64,000 bases of DNA from Neospora caninum Liverpool (GCF_000208865.1 NC_018389.1:1-64000), one strand, 5' to 3'. Shown: positions 24,701 to 41,565, numbered from the stretch's first letter. Translations and numbers: made by a program. Notes: a model not told the origin generated them from the sequence alone.

Positions 24701-27700
24701 TCCTCTACCAGCTGGCGTGTGACGCCGCCTCACACTAGTGCTCGCGACACGGATGGGCCGTACACGACATCACGCCTAGCAGCCGTTAACGTACCTCGAT
24801 CGAAACAAGATTACCAACCTGTGAAACGAGACATTTCCAGATTCGCAACCCGGCCATGAAAATACATGACCACTGGGACTCGAGAAACGATTGCGTACTG
24901 TGGGCAGCTGACGAAACCCTCGGTGGTTCCCTCAAAAGGCGTGGGATGAAGGAGATGCGGAAGCCACATGTTCGCGGTCACGCTTGTTGTTCATTTGCCT
25001 GCTCGGGCACCCTTCCAGCACCCCGAATCCATTCGCTGCCTCATACGCAACAGCGTCTCCTCAACACCTGCACACCACCCATTATGTGTCTACAGTCTGT
25101 GCAGCAAGCCCATAAACCATAAAAAACAGATCATTCCGACCATGCGCAACCGCCTGCGAAACGTCTCATCAGGAACTCGATCCGAACGTCAAGCACCCGA
25201 TCTCCCGTATCCCACCTCCGAATCAACTTATATCCAACACACACACTCAGTGCACCCGTCCCGAGACAAAATTCAAAAGCTGCCCACTTGCGACTCGCAT
25301 CACAGTTTTGGACCACTGCCCGCATGTAGCCGCTTGTACTCATTCAGTGGCACCACGGTGAACAGCAGGTTAGTTCGACAGCAATCCGTTTGCCTTCAGC
25401 TCACCCGATGTACGCAATATAAAAAACGACACCTGCACGAAACTTGCGTCCACAACCAAAACCCATTTGCCAACCACGCGGTGCACTGAGCAGCCAGCGT
25501 CACACAGACGGCAACCAGCATACAGGCACCACGCGAAGCATACCACGCGAAACAAAAATTGGGGCGCAATGTCACCTCGCGCGACCTGGGGCAGGCCAGC
25601 ACTGCAGTAGAGCGCCGCAGAGCGAACACCAGGGGGGAGGGAGGATGGAGCGTTTAAACTCCCACACATATACAGTCATGGCAATCAAAACAATGTGCTG
25701 CCTCTTTTTTTTCAGAGATGACATCAGCACAACCCGCTATGAACCCAACTCGTCTCATCCATGACGGCGCAGTTTCGCGGTCAACCACAAAATTGGTTCG
25801 CCCCTTGAGACTCGTTGCAAAATTATGAAGACGGCACAAACTGCCAGATGGCCTGGTTTGTTACGACTCGCTGGGCATGCAATGTGGCCGGCTGCAACCA
25901 CTGCCTCGCTGTCAGTGCATACGCCCTGGACCTGGGGAAAAACGGCGCACCACATCGTGCTCGAACGCGTGCACAACAGCCGATACGTGGCAAAACCCCC
26001 CTCTCTCCATCGGTCATCACAGACGGCTCCACCGCCATGCGACAGACCTCACGCACCTCAATCACCGGCAGCATGGCAGGCCACGCTCGCGACGTGCCAC
26101 CATAACCCTATTCGAAACCACCACACCCTTCCCGGGGCGTTGGGTTCATCTCCATGCTCGCAGACCACTCCACAACTGATATATCCAATGCTCAACCTAC
26201 TCATACCCTTCGACATCGTACCGTTTTGGCCTGAAGAAGGAATATGGATAGGCAGCAGCCTGCACATGTATCCATGTTGCACCCATAAAACGCCACACCA
26301 CGGTGAGGGTGTGGTCCCAAATCCGCCGTATGAAATTAATTCCTGCCAGGCCGCGGCACCGCCCCGGGCACTACCCCGTCCAAAACGTCCTCCCGACAGA
26401 CGTGGCACCGTGAGGCATACACGCCCGCACATGACGTCACATGATCTCCCCGTCGTTGCCCTCATGGTGGTAGTGTCTCTGCTGTGATAGCGGTACATCT
26501 CACATGCAAGTATCTCTGCTACCTGACGGCATAGGCTATGACCATCGCCTCAACTGTATGCTTCACCTCTGCCGCAACACCTCTTCACCCGACTCACAGA
26601 CATCATAGTCAATTCTCGATCGCCCTAATTTCCCGCAATCTCTTGCTTGTTTGCCCGAACACTCGCTGCGCCATTCTGGCCGTGGCAACGATTCCGCTCC
26701 TGGCTACCATCTACGTCGCTTTCGTGAGCCATCCCCTCGTAAGACCCTCTACAAGTGGCCTACAGCCTGGTTGCGACACTCAAACCTCCATCGTGTCAGC
26801 AATATGGAAGAGCCATGCCACCGTCTCTCGACAGGACTGGGATCCCCACACTGGGCGGCTACGGAGGCGGTAGACGTTCTTTTCCTCCTGACTCCTACGG
26901 TAATCCCATCATGAAGGAATACACGCACATCGCCTCTAAGTCCCTCGAGACTCTATGTTTTTCTGCGCACCCACTACTACAGACTGCTTGCCGTCTTTAA
27001 GCCCTCTAGACAGCATCAGAACTACTGTGGACACAGTACAATCGTAGATAGTACAATCGTAGCACAACAAAACATGGTGTCTCTACCCAAGCGGACGAGT
27101 ACTCGGAAAACACCACACTCCAACAGATCTGCACGTGCTGCAACAAATTGTGGCCACGCGACGTGTCAACCGCCAAGCACCTACTCCCCTCATCATTCCT
27201 TGAACATGTAGCTGTCCTCTCGTGCAGAATCCGACCTGCTCCCAAAGACCCACCCATCAAGCCAAGGATGTGAAGGGATCCCTCTGCCTAGGCACTTCCA
27301 TCGCAAGTCCCATGCAATGATCGTACTTCTTCGACCTACGAGGGTACACCAAAACGGAACCCATCGATATACCTGCGCACCCAGCTGCAACGGCCCCTGA
27401 TCAGTCGATCGCGCGGCCAATTAGCTTGCCCTGGCATCCCCCCAAAATCACTACGCTGATAGCCCCACTACCCCCATAGCTATCGTCGCAAGGTTGCGCC
27501 TCTTCGTCATCATCAAACGGACTAGCAAACCTCTTGACTCGCTGGTTCCACGCGTATACAGGCAACCAAACCCTGCAACCAAGGGGCTCGCATTCCGTCG
27601 TCAACACCAAATTCCTGACTACCTACGTCCTTCGCCTGAACAGGACAAAGACAATGGAGCGGCATGGTCCAGGCTGTGAACATACCCAGGTTCGCCTGAA

Positions 27701-27900
27701 ACTGTGGGCAACTGGTCACGCCTTGCTGGCTCCGGAGCCTTGCCTCGGTAGTTACAAGGATATCGCTCCCCAATGCGTATTCCATCGCGCTGCGTAAGAC
27801 GTGGAATCGACGAACACGCCACCTCGTACCCACACGTCTCCCAATTCAACACATCTGTCTCGCCTGGAAGTATCTCGTCGCTCGCAAAGCCAATGAAGTA
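24701..27900 (+). repeat. Satellite family B, middle copy
   Basis: The first part is repeated about 3.02-3.07 kb downstream. Examples are caacagcgtctcctcaacac at 25,048 and 28,118, and the block at 25,444 against 28,463. Its second part (25.95-27.7 kb) matches 3.85-5.5 kb, including cgtgcagaatccgacct near 27,225. No gene is supported. Confidence 0.7.
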
Positions 27901-29100
27901 AAGACACAAGCTGCATTGGATCGCAAGAGCATACCCAACCCTTCACAAGTTTTTCTTTGTGCCAATGGGCGCTTTACCCTCCGAGCAGTCCCTGTACACA
28001 GACTGTTTTACGTGGTATGCATCCCTACAAAGCAGGAGACAAAATGTGATGCATCCCACAGCTTCCGTCCCCCGTCACTGCCGCTGCCTTCCCGACACCC
28101 TGACCCGCTTCTTCATACAACAGCGTCTCCTCAACACCTGCGCGCCCTATCCATCATGTGCGTAGAGCCTGGCAGCAAGATCACAAATCATCAGATGGCT
28201 CGGCTCTGAATAATTGCGACTGGTTGCCAAACGTCCTATCAGAAACTCGGTGCGAACGGCAGGCGCCCATTCCCTCATCCCGAACCATCAATACCTGCGC
28301 ACTTGCGACACGTATCACATTTTTGGATCACTGCACGCAAAAAAAATAGGCGTCTTTACTCATTCAGTGTCACCAGGGTTAACAACAGGCTAGTTCTCGA
28401 TAACAATGCGCTTGCCATCAGTCCACCCCGTGCATGCCATATAAACGACACCTGCACGGACCTTGCGTCCACAACCAAAACCCATTTGCCGGCCACGCGC
28501 TTCACTCAGCAGCCACCGTCATACAAACGGCAACCAGCGTACAGGCACTACGCGAAGCATGCCACGCGAAACAAAAATTGGGGCGCAATGTCACCTCGCG
28601 CGACCTGGGGCAGGCCAGCACTGCAGTAGAGCGCCCCAGAGCGAACGCCAGCAGGTAGGAAGGATGGCGTGATCAAACTCCCCCACATATGCAGTCAGGA
28701 GGGTAAAAAAGCCGGGACGCTTTGTCTGCGTAGACATCGTCCGCAGAACACGCTATCCCATCAAACTGAATCTAAGCGTCCCTGCTCTGTCCCGCACTCG
28801 GGCACTGGCTGGTCTCGCGTGTCTCCGCGTGAAACCCGTAAGACGGCGCAATCCGCATCAGGGCGTGATATCTTGCGAGTCTCTTGGCAGGCCCTTGCGG
28901 TCGCGTCCAACGACCCCCTCGCCGCCCGTGCGTACCTCCTTGACCTGGCGAAGCACGCCGTTCCCCGCCGCACTCAACGAGCACTCCACAAAGCGGCAGC
29001 CGATTGGGGGAGACTCCCCAGCGTCGAGCGCCTGTTGCGAACCGCTTCGCTGCGATGACACGGTCTCACCGACAAAACCGACGGGCGCCATACCTACCCC
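27901..29100 (+). repeat. Satellite family B, partial right copy
   Basis: Matches 24.9-25.95 kb at about 3-kb spacing; the most similar part is 28,430-28,670 against 25,410-25,650. Similarity fades at about 29,100, which marks the right edge of the recognisable satellite block. Confidence 0.65.
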
Positions 29101-29746
29101 ATCCCACCCCACCATAGCCCTGTTCGACAACAGTCGCCGAACTCATTTACATGCTTGACGATGTCTCTACATTAGACACAATGCTACGCGGCCTGAAGGC
29201 AGCCAATAACACAGATGTACTACGTGTTGCTTCTGAGGTTGGCGAAGGGGCAGTGTATCTCCACAGCCTGGTTGATGCTGCCATTATCAACCAGGTGGGG
29301 AATATATGGCCTCCTAATCAGGTCCACCAACCGGACAGTTATCATATGCTGCTCTGGTGGTGCGCCCGCGGGGTGCTGTCAAACAACTTCTGTAGACCGT
29401 CAACAATTGTGATATGCTGCCGGCAGGCATTAATCGCTTCAACACCCGTCGACGCTCTTGTGCCAATCCGGGGACAGCTGTGAAAATGCAATTTCCTTGG
29501 GAAAAAGGTGTCCATGAAACACCGCACCGCGTGAGAAGCCACTTGCTACCCCGTTGTACAGAGAAGTTGTGCTTCACAGTCGGTTTAGGTCACTGAGAAC
29601 CGGCAACCGACGTGAAACCCTGGAACCTAGCTAATCTGGCAAGTCAGCGCCCAGTAGATACGGGGTGTGAAATGTCGACGGTCGGCCTTTGAACGGTGGA
29701 CAGTTGGTGAGACCGGACCGTACTCTTAATGAAAAGGACAGGCGTT
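29101..29746. other. Transition from satellite to unique DNA, no gene seen
   Basis: No clear satellite similarity is visible, and no open frame here has convincing coding character. The right part probably holds the 3' untranslated region of the minus-strand gene that ends at 29,747. Confidence 0.5.
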
Positions 29747-30485
29747 TTACCGTCTTCCCGTTGATGAAGGAGTCAAGCTTACACATTTGCCTCCGTCGCC
29801 GCCGCCGCCTGCTGCAAGCCTTCGTCTTGTGTTTCCTTCAGTTTCGCTACTGGTGTTTTTCAGCGACGCCTGGAGGCACTCCTGTAGCTTGACAAAAGCG
29901 AGTAGTAGCCCCAAGACCGCTGTCAGGAAAACGCCCGCCGTGGCCGCCATCACCATTTTGTTACGACGTAACGCCGCCGTGATTTTCTTGGTGGGTCCAC
30001 TTCTGCAGTGCAACAAGCAGACACACCGATTGTCTTGTAATCGATATACTGAGTGTTCTCGAAACCATGCTAACACAATAGAACTTGGATCCGGTAAACA
30101 AAGGCATTCAAGATCTAAACCAGTAGTCCAGTCGCGTCCTCTCTGGTACTTGAATCATCTGAGTTTTCTCCCCTGTAGCGTCGTCGGGGCTCCGTATATA
30201 CTCCTGGGTTGACAACGGTGTACGCCTCATCTCAACGTGTAAACCCTACCTCCTCGACATCTTCGGAAAAACATCATCTGCTGTTTGCTTGAGCATAGCT
30301 TCAACCGGTACAGCTGAGCTGGAGTCCACGAGTACTGCGTCGCTCCCATTGGTCGTGCTGTTGGTAACGGGCACAGAATCCACAGCATCTGTCGTCATTG
30401 CCCGACTTTCGATGCAGAAGCTGTGCAGGGCGCACAAAAAGATGACTGAAAAAACCAAAGCGGCTGCCGAGGACGGATTCACCAT
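29747..30485 (-). CDS. Small two-exon protein with signal peptide and transmembrane segment
   Basis: Exon 1 spans 30,485-30,250 and exon 2 spans 30,002-29,747. The 247-nt intron has a GAG|GTAGGG donor and a pyrimidine-rich acceptor ending in ctgcag, and the phases agree. The product is about 163 residues. It begins with a classic signal peptide (MVNPSSAAALVFSVIFLCAL), followed by a Thr/Ser-rich, acidic lumenal part with N-glycosylation-type NST and NGS sites. A basic stretch (ALRRNK) and a hydrophobic segment at about residues 95-116 come next, then a short tail ending in a Gly-rich, basic stretch. The chosen ATG has a good context (aagATGg); an upstream TTG is not needed. The architecture matches small lineage-specific multigene families of coccidia, such as those named T. 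gondii family A-E, but which family is inference. It is the first gene beside the satellite block. Confidence 0.75.
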
Positions 30486-34821
<4,336 letters not shown>

Positions 34822-37800
34822 CTATTCTGCGTCGAACGGATTCCGAGGTTCTGCAATCTGCACCATACCCTCTGTGTATTTCTGAGTCAGGACCCGGCGC
34901 TGCAGGGTTTCATTGCAGCTCGAGTCCATCGAGCGCCCCAGGACATCGTCCCGTGAAGTTGTACCTGCCAAGTGCCCATTCGTGACGCCGTTCGAACCCG
35001 CCGCCCCCTCTTGTTGAGCAACCGGGGACTGGATCGGGCCCCATTCATTGCCGTGACAAATACTCGGACCGACATGCACCGGTGAGCTCGGAGCAGTAGG
35101 CAAGACAGGACAAAATCCATTACCAGGAGAAACAGGACGCGTCTGAGATTGTACCGGATCCGGTGAGATCGAAGAAATCCCCCCGAGGGGCAGTAATAGG
35201 GGCTGGCCGCTACTCGTTCGGTCAATCGAAGGTAAGCTAGTACCGTCCTGCACAACTCCGAGATACGCTTCTGCCTTGAGCATTTCTGGGGTTGTCATAC
35301 GCAGGAAGTTCACGGCGATCAACACACTCTGCAAACAAAACGGGGCAGGAGCGAAGCAGTGGTCAGCCCTGATGGGTTCAGCGCGCTAGATCAACGGCTC
35401 TTTGCGGCGGCAGCAGCCCCTCAGTAACCCCAAGTGACCACCGCTGCGCTTTCATTCTGATACCTTGGACACCAACTAACGTAGCTACCGCCATGGGCAA
35501 CGGTGCAACCTCCCTTGACATTGCCACGGTCTTCCTTGTCACTACAGTCACCGTAGAACCTCTGGCGACACGGGTCTCATGCACATGCCAGCAAGGAAGC
35601 ACCGGCCGACGAAACGCCGACCCATCTATGAACAGCAACATAAACTGCGAGAATCCGGCACTCCACGAAATGCATTCATATTCAACGCAGGCACGTTCTG
35701 TTGAATCCTGCGTATCCGACAAGCGACGCCTGAAAAGTGTCTCCAAATTTCCATGCGGATCGAATAGGCACAGCCATTCACAACTACGGGTACTTGCACA
35801 CAAAAAATCGGTGGGCGCTGTATTGATAGGAACGGCCAGAGACACAGCTCTTTACGTTATCGACTACCGGAAGCAACGCTCCTACATAAAAAGGAAAACT
35901 CACCCTGTGGACCAGCGTAGCTGCATCCAGGTACTTGGTGTTCATTGCATTGCTTGTCTCGAACCTAAAAAGACACAGCAAGAAGACAGCGAGACAGATT
36001 CGATCACGAATTCGCGACCACGGACGGCAGGTGTCCCGGTCAGCCGGACTCGGTGTACTGGGAGATCATGCGTTGCTGCTCCTGCTCTTTGGGACTTACT
36101 GCGCCTGCATTTCCTTCATTTTGTACTGATTCATCGCGGCGCTCAGCTTTTCCTCGGCCTGGCGTAACGAGAAGAGAGGACCACCGATAACACCGGAGGG
36201 GCATGCACAAGCAGACACAACAGAAGCGGCTGTGCTCCGCTACTACATCTGCACTCAACGCATCTAGCATCTCCCCCCGGGTTGGGTGGCCCAGCTCACA
36301 GTGCGCTGCGTGAAACCCTGTCGTCGACATCTGCACGACAAAGTACCGCGAAACCCAAGTGAGACACCAAACAGCAGCAGGCCGGGCGGGTGTGGTTTTC
36401 CCACACAAAAAACTCCCTTGCGCCTTCAGAAGACGCGCAACCAAAATCAGTTCGATGCATATGCCCATACCTTCAGAATGTCTCGCTGTGTCTTTGCATC
36501 TGGACACTCCGAATTTTTCGATTTCAGTCGGGTGAGTTTCTGCGGAGAAACAGAAAAATGTCTTCGGGCGTTGATGTGAGCACAGTAGCGCTACGCAGTC
36601 GATCAAGGCCCGTTCATCTTTTCCGCCGTTTGCTTATTGCCTCGCGGACCAGGCGCGTTTGCCAGACGGCTAGCCACGATCTTCTGACGTATAAGAACCA
36701 TTCGAACCATACAGAAAAACACGCGAGACCAAAACAAGGCACGGCCTCAGGCTGTAAATACTATGCAGGATGCCTCTGTTCGCACGAGTTGTTACAGGCA
36801 CAGGCGTGGGACTGCAGTGGGGCCGTCCACACACACCAGTCTCACACAGAGCTGATGCTACACAGCAGTATTCGAGACCGTGGTCCGCGTCGGGTGGTTT
36901 ATGTTGTCCACACTCGCGCTGGTCCCCGTCAGTGCCCCGACGCGCGACTTCCCAGTTCTGGCGATCAGATCCTGGATTTGTACATGCGGATGACCCGAAA
37001 GAGTGTACAGGAGGGAGAACAATGAGAGATTAACATCTTCCTGCCCTCTGTGTTTCCTGTATCTGGAGAACCCACACGAGAATCTGTCTACGAGTCCTCT
37101 CATCCCATTCAGAGAACTTGCGCAGCCTAATGCGCGGGAAGCACAACCTACACACACAGACGAACAAGGGTGCAGCTGCTGGAAGCCGTTTCCGGAGCCT
37201 CGTTCCCTCTCTGCTGGCGACCGCCACGCTCTACGAGCACAACGGCAGAGACGGAAGGCCAGACACTCCCTGGGTCGGTTTGATCACGTGTAGCTCCGAT
37301 CTGCGTCAGCCTGTGTTCAGTGGACGACACCTCTGAAAAGAGACCACGCAGCGTTGAACGCCCGCTTTCTCCAGAGGCAAACCGCCCGGCCCCTTGTCAA
37401 GAGTAACGGCCGATACTCACCTTATTGCGTGCGGTAACTTTCCGCGAAAGCTGGTCTCGATCGTCCACCAGTTTCTGCGACGGCATGAAGGGGGGTCGGA
37501 GCAGGAGAAACCAGGAACCCGAAACAGCGCGGAAACAGTCAATGAGAATTCTGGAGCGACGAAGCGCTCTGGAGCTCGAGAAACGTAGTTCCAAACGGGC
37601 AAGAACACTGCCAGGCATCTGGTTCCGCCGCAAGGACGCCACGAAACGACTAAAATGGAAACATGCAACTTAGACCATATCTCGGACACGCAGACTGCAC
37701 CGCCTCGCCACACGGAAGTGAGACAACAGCCCTGAACCACTACCTAGAAGGTACATCCCCAAACGCTCCTGTAGATAGCTGGCCAGCTAAATGCATTGGC

Positions 37801-39690
37801 ACGTCTTGCACAGGTAACAGCCATATGTCCACATCTTGTTGACACTCAAAAGACTGGTATTCCTCTCGAGAGGAAACCCTGCAACCGGAACACCCTTCAC
37901 GGGCGTATCACCAGCTGATTCTCTGCTCAGGGCACACACAAGGATAAAGAAATCCGACTTGGAGCACGAAGACCGCCTTCAGCGCTCCCTCTCTTCATCC
38001 GCACTGAGCTACAGGTGCAGTCCCAGTCATCACCTCAATGTTTTTGGCCTTCTTCAAGAGCTCCGTGGCAGTTCGCCCGACGGCCACGATTTGAGGGCGC
38101 TGAAAAACAAAGGCGCAGCAGTCCACGCCAGCAACGAACAGAAACCTGCGTGGGAGGAAGGAGGAAGATGCAAAGACTCACCCAGATCCGCCTGCACGTC
38201 CGCAGGTCGGCGAATCCCCAGGCGCTCTGACGTGAGTCGGGGGAACGCAGCAAGAAGCAAACGGCTCGAAACGAGCCGCCTGAAGGGTCACATCCGTCTT
38301 CGTAGCTCAGCAACCCGCCCCCGCTTCCAAGGTTGGCCACCGCTTCAGAGAGGGAAAACTCACAAACGAGAAACGATCAAAGTGAAGCATGAATCTGCCC
38401 AAGACATCCCTGCGTACACATGTACAGCTAACGCAAGCGGCACTTCTCCTCCACACATGAACACTTTCACGTGCAGACCTATGGGAATATTGAGATTTTC
38501 ACACGTATACACGCAAAGCTGTGCATCTACGCAGCAGACGCTGCGGGACTCCAGGCGCCGGGAGCCTGGCGATACAGCCAATTCGATTTTTTACGCGGCA
38601 CATTGCCCATGCATCTTTACCAGATCCGCACGTGCCTTCTCGAAGATTTTCTGAAGGTACAAAGAAGGGGAAAGAGACGGCCAACGTACTCGCTTTTGTT
38701 CGCGCGGTGACGACTCATTGAGGCACTCATGTCTGTGGTCAGTTGAAACCAGAGCACGCTAAATATCGGAGCCGATCGTGGCCCTCACTGTACACCGTAG
38801 GCAAAGCGAGAAGGGGAAAGGAATCTCTGCATGCTCCCGCTTGCCCCTAATCAGTATCGAAGCCACACGAGAAAGGAGCGGTTGCTTGGAGTGGTACAGA
38901 TGCCCTTTTAAAGCCACCCCCGCAAAATCCAATTCCGCCCCCCCCCCCCCTCCCTCCCACTCCCATGTTCAAAACGCTATACTCACCATATGCTGCACTA
39001 TGGCGACCGTACTCTCCCTGTACGGCGTCCCGGCAGTAAAGAATGAGTCTGTCGCTCGGCCGATGCGGCGGTGCGTTTTCTCCCATTCTGCGCCGAAACC
39101 AAGGCAAAGTGCGACACTCTCAGGTTTCACGGTTCAGGGTGACTAACGAAAATATGACGCTCAACATGCGACAAACGCGCAGCAACCCACAGAGGTGCGT
39201 GAGTCCACAGCCCAGCATGCCTCGGGGCGAACGCATCTCTCTCTCGTAGGCCACACGAATACGGCTGCAGAAAACGCGAGTAGGGAAAAATGCGTCTACA
39301 AACAGTGAAAAACGAATATTGGCGTGACCGAGTTCTCAGCTTGCTGCACGCCAGAAGACCAGCAGAAGACTGCGAACCAGCAAAAACGACACCGGGAGAG
39401 GCGCTTGACGGTAGGCGCGCACGCCCACGGAAAAACGCGTAGCAAACGCCACAGAACGAGGGAGAAAAGAACGACGCAACACGTCCCTCTCTCGCGTGTA
39501 GAGCGAAAGCCTGTGGACCAGTGAGGCGGTGTGCAAGTGAGTGTCTGTACATTCACGCCCGCAAGAGCCGCTTACCTGCGAGCAACTTGTCAAGTTTTTT
39601 GAGGTACTCCTGAACACGCTTAATCAGCTTCGCTTGCTCCCGCAGGTGCGCCCCAACGCCGTCCTGTTTCTTGGAGCTTCCCTGACCCAT
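34822..39690 (-). CDS. BAR-domain-like protein with N-myristoylation motif and C-terminal NPF
   Basis: Eight exons on the minus strand: 39,690-39,576; 39,087-38,987; 38,099-38,034; 37,474-37,421; 36,539-36,471; 36,158-36,100; 35,964-35,904; 35,328-34,822. All junctions are GT/AG and all phases match, giving about 343 residues. The start lies in a strong context (caccATGG). It reads MGQGSSKK, a good N-myristoylation motif. Residues about 10-195 are almost entirely helical, with heptad-like repeats. The stretch with KLTRLKSK, DAKTQRDILKAEEKLSAA and NQYKMKEMQ aligns by eye with the central BAR helices of amphiphysin/Rvs proteins (K..L..K...DA.KL..AE.EL..A...Y). Residues about 200-343 are Pro/Ser/Gly-rich and probably disordered. 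They end in NPFDAE, and an NPF tripeptide is the classic ligand of EH domains of Eps15-type endocytic proteins. A role in membrane curvature or endocytosis is inferred. The exon 2 acceptor is the weakest call: 39,048 would also be in phase. An SH3 domain, usual in amphiphysins, is absent. Confidence 0.72.
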
Positions 39691-41565
39691 GGTGAAGGCG
39701 CGGTGAAAGGTGCCGGTGCGACGGATTCCTGGTGCTCCCTGTTGCTCCGCCGACGCTCTTCATCCCTCCTTCGCCGCCAGCAATTTTCTCGGCACCCGCT
39801 GGCGCGGCGCGTTCCGGGCGAGACTGTCAGAAACCGCCGAATGAGCGTGGCTGCTGAGCACCGCTTTCGCGTCTAGAGAGACACCAGCAAGCAGGAAAAG
39901 TGGGCACTCTGCAACAGAGCTGAGACACCAGATGCGAGAAGCCGAGAACGAACCCCCTCTCTCTGCCCCGAGGACTCTCAACCCCTCTGCACTCGGCAAA
40001 ATCTCGCAAAAAGACTGACGACCCTAAACGCGTGTGCAGTTCGCCTTTGTGTATTGTCGCGCGGGCACGAAGGCGTGTGCCATCATCACCGAGAGCAAAG
40101 CGCTCAAAGTCGCGCGTCAACTTTCGGGTGTCGCCCCCACCGGCGCGTAAACGAGAGGATCTACACGGGCGAATCACTGCGGAGGCGGCGTCCCTGTCCC
40201 TTTTTACGCACAGACTTCTCCAAGGGAGTGCGTGCCCCCGCACAGGGTGAACACGAAGATGTGACTTTTTCCTTGCTCATAAACAGGACTGAACCGCTCC
40301 CACACAGCTTCGAGGCCACTGCCTAGCAGGCTCCGGCGCGCAGTCCTTCACATCTTGCCGAGCTTACGATCCGAAATTGAAGGCGGTGCGTACACGCCTC
40401 CTGGAAAGCTTTCTTCGACGGCCAGCTCGTTAGCCGGTTATCAAATGAAAGGCAGAAGGCAAAACCTACTGTGCACGGGACAGCGGCTCCCCCGAGGCAC
40501 CAAGAGACCTGTGCCTTGGTAAGGAGCAGCGAGCTTCAAAGGCTAGTCCCGAAAACAGCGAAATATTCAATGTGCACGCATCGCTTGAGAACTCTGGAAA
40601 AAGCGCAGAACCCCGCCGAGACAGAGGTGCTGGTTTTCTAGGGATCCTCCAGGGTTTCAGTCACACGCCCGGAGAATCCGAGGCGAGCGCCTCACAACTA
40701 TTCTGCTGGACCGGCGAGACAGACAACCCGGCAGTTTCTAGCTAAAACGATCAGAGAGGACCTCGTGAGGAAGCACACACGCAAACAACTCGGTTCTCTT
40801 CCACTTTTTGCGCCACGGAATGCAACGCAATTCAGTCTCGAGAGCCAGCTGGCTGTGCCGGAAGGTCCGGAAAAGGGCGCGCGCTATCGAGACATCGCGC
40901 TCGGCACGCCGGTAAATAGGGGCGCAACGCGGCACGCCCCCAGGCGGACTCCTTCCAAATCCGCTCAAGTCTGCAAAGAACAAAGACGCAGACGGCTCGT
41001 AGAGTTGGGTATTTCTTCTGTCGACAGATAAATTTGAGAACGACGGGCAGATCTTGAATAGGGCCAGTGCCGAGGCCGGCAGTGGAGCTGCGGCGGAAAA
41101 CGTGCGAATGCTGCCTGGGTGAAAGACCCACGTTTTCCCCTGCCGTGACACACACACACACACACGTCGACAAGGGAGGTTCGCGCACTAAAAGAGGCAG
41201 GGGCTGGAATGCACGAAATCGATATCTGCATTTAGAAAGAAGCATTCTTCGGTGTCGGTCGTGCGGTACCCGGGATAGAGAGATGCAGTCGACGACTTGT
41301 ACTCGTCTTTTCTCGGTCCTTGCAACCCAGCTGCGCCGCTGCGCAAAGCTGTATCACGCAGAGCGAGACCATTGTCTTGTCGAGGCAAAGTAGAGGATTC
41401 GAGAACTCGCAGCAAGACAAATTACTTCCCATGCATACTGAGCAAATGTTTTTTGCAGCAAAAAGAAGCACTGAAACGTGAGTACGCGCCTATGTCTGAC
41501 TCGGAGGGAAGACAAACGCACACGCAGCGGTTTACACCCGCACAATAATCTACTGCCCTCTTCCT
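39691..41565. other. Intergenic region, probable promoter and 5' UTR of the BAR-like gene
   Basis: No supported gene. Open frames on both strands here lack domains. The part next to 39,690 should hold the promoter and 5' leader of the minus-strand BAR-like gene. The part near 41,560 should hold the 3' UTR of the Rpp21-like gene. Single telomere-like heptamers (ccctaaa) occur here at about 40,023 and further right at about 42,409, but no array is present. Confidence 0.45.
41148..41165. repeat. Short (AC)n microsatellite
   Basis: An uninterrupted AC dinucleotide run of 18 bp in the non-coding gap upstream of the BAR-like gene. Confidence 0.9.

Noticed and set aside
29151..29483. 110-codon plus-strand ATG frame just right of the satellite
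   Set aside because: Composition is protein-like, but it has no domain, no splice partner and no family resemblance, so chance cannot be excluded.
35378..35845. 155-codon minus-strand frame between exons 7 and 8 of the BAR-like gene
   Set aside because: It sits in an intron: exon 7 (ending at 35,904) joins exon 8 (from 35,328) directly in phase 0, and no in-phase acceptor and donor pair would include this frame.
36096..36098. TAA read as the stop of the BAR-like gene after exon 6
   Set aside because: A strong donor (gca|gtaagt) precedes it, and the next exon (acceptor tttttag at 35,965) restores the codon in phase, so the gene continues to the NPF exon.
35493..36167. 224-codon plus-strand frame
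   Set aside because: Antisense to BAR-like exons 6 and 7 and without recognisable features.
37836..38654. 272-codon plus-strand frame over introns of the BAR-like gene
   Set aside because: No domain, begins with a non-ATG codon, and lies opposite well-bounded exons of the minus-strand gene.
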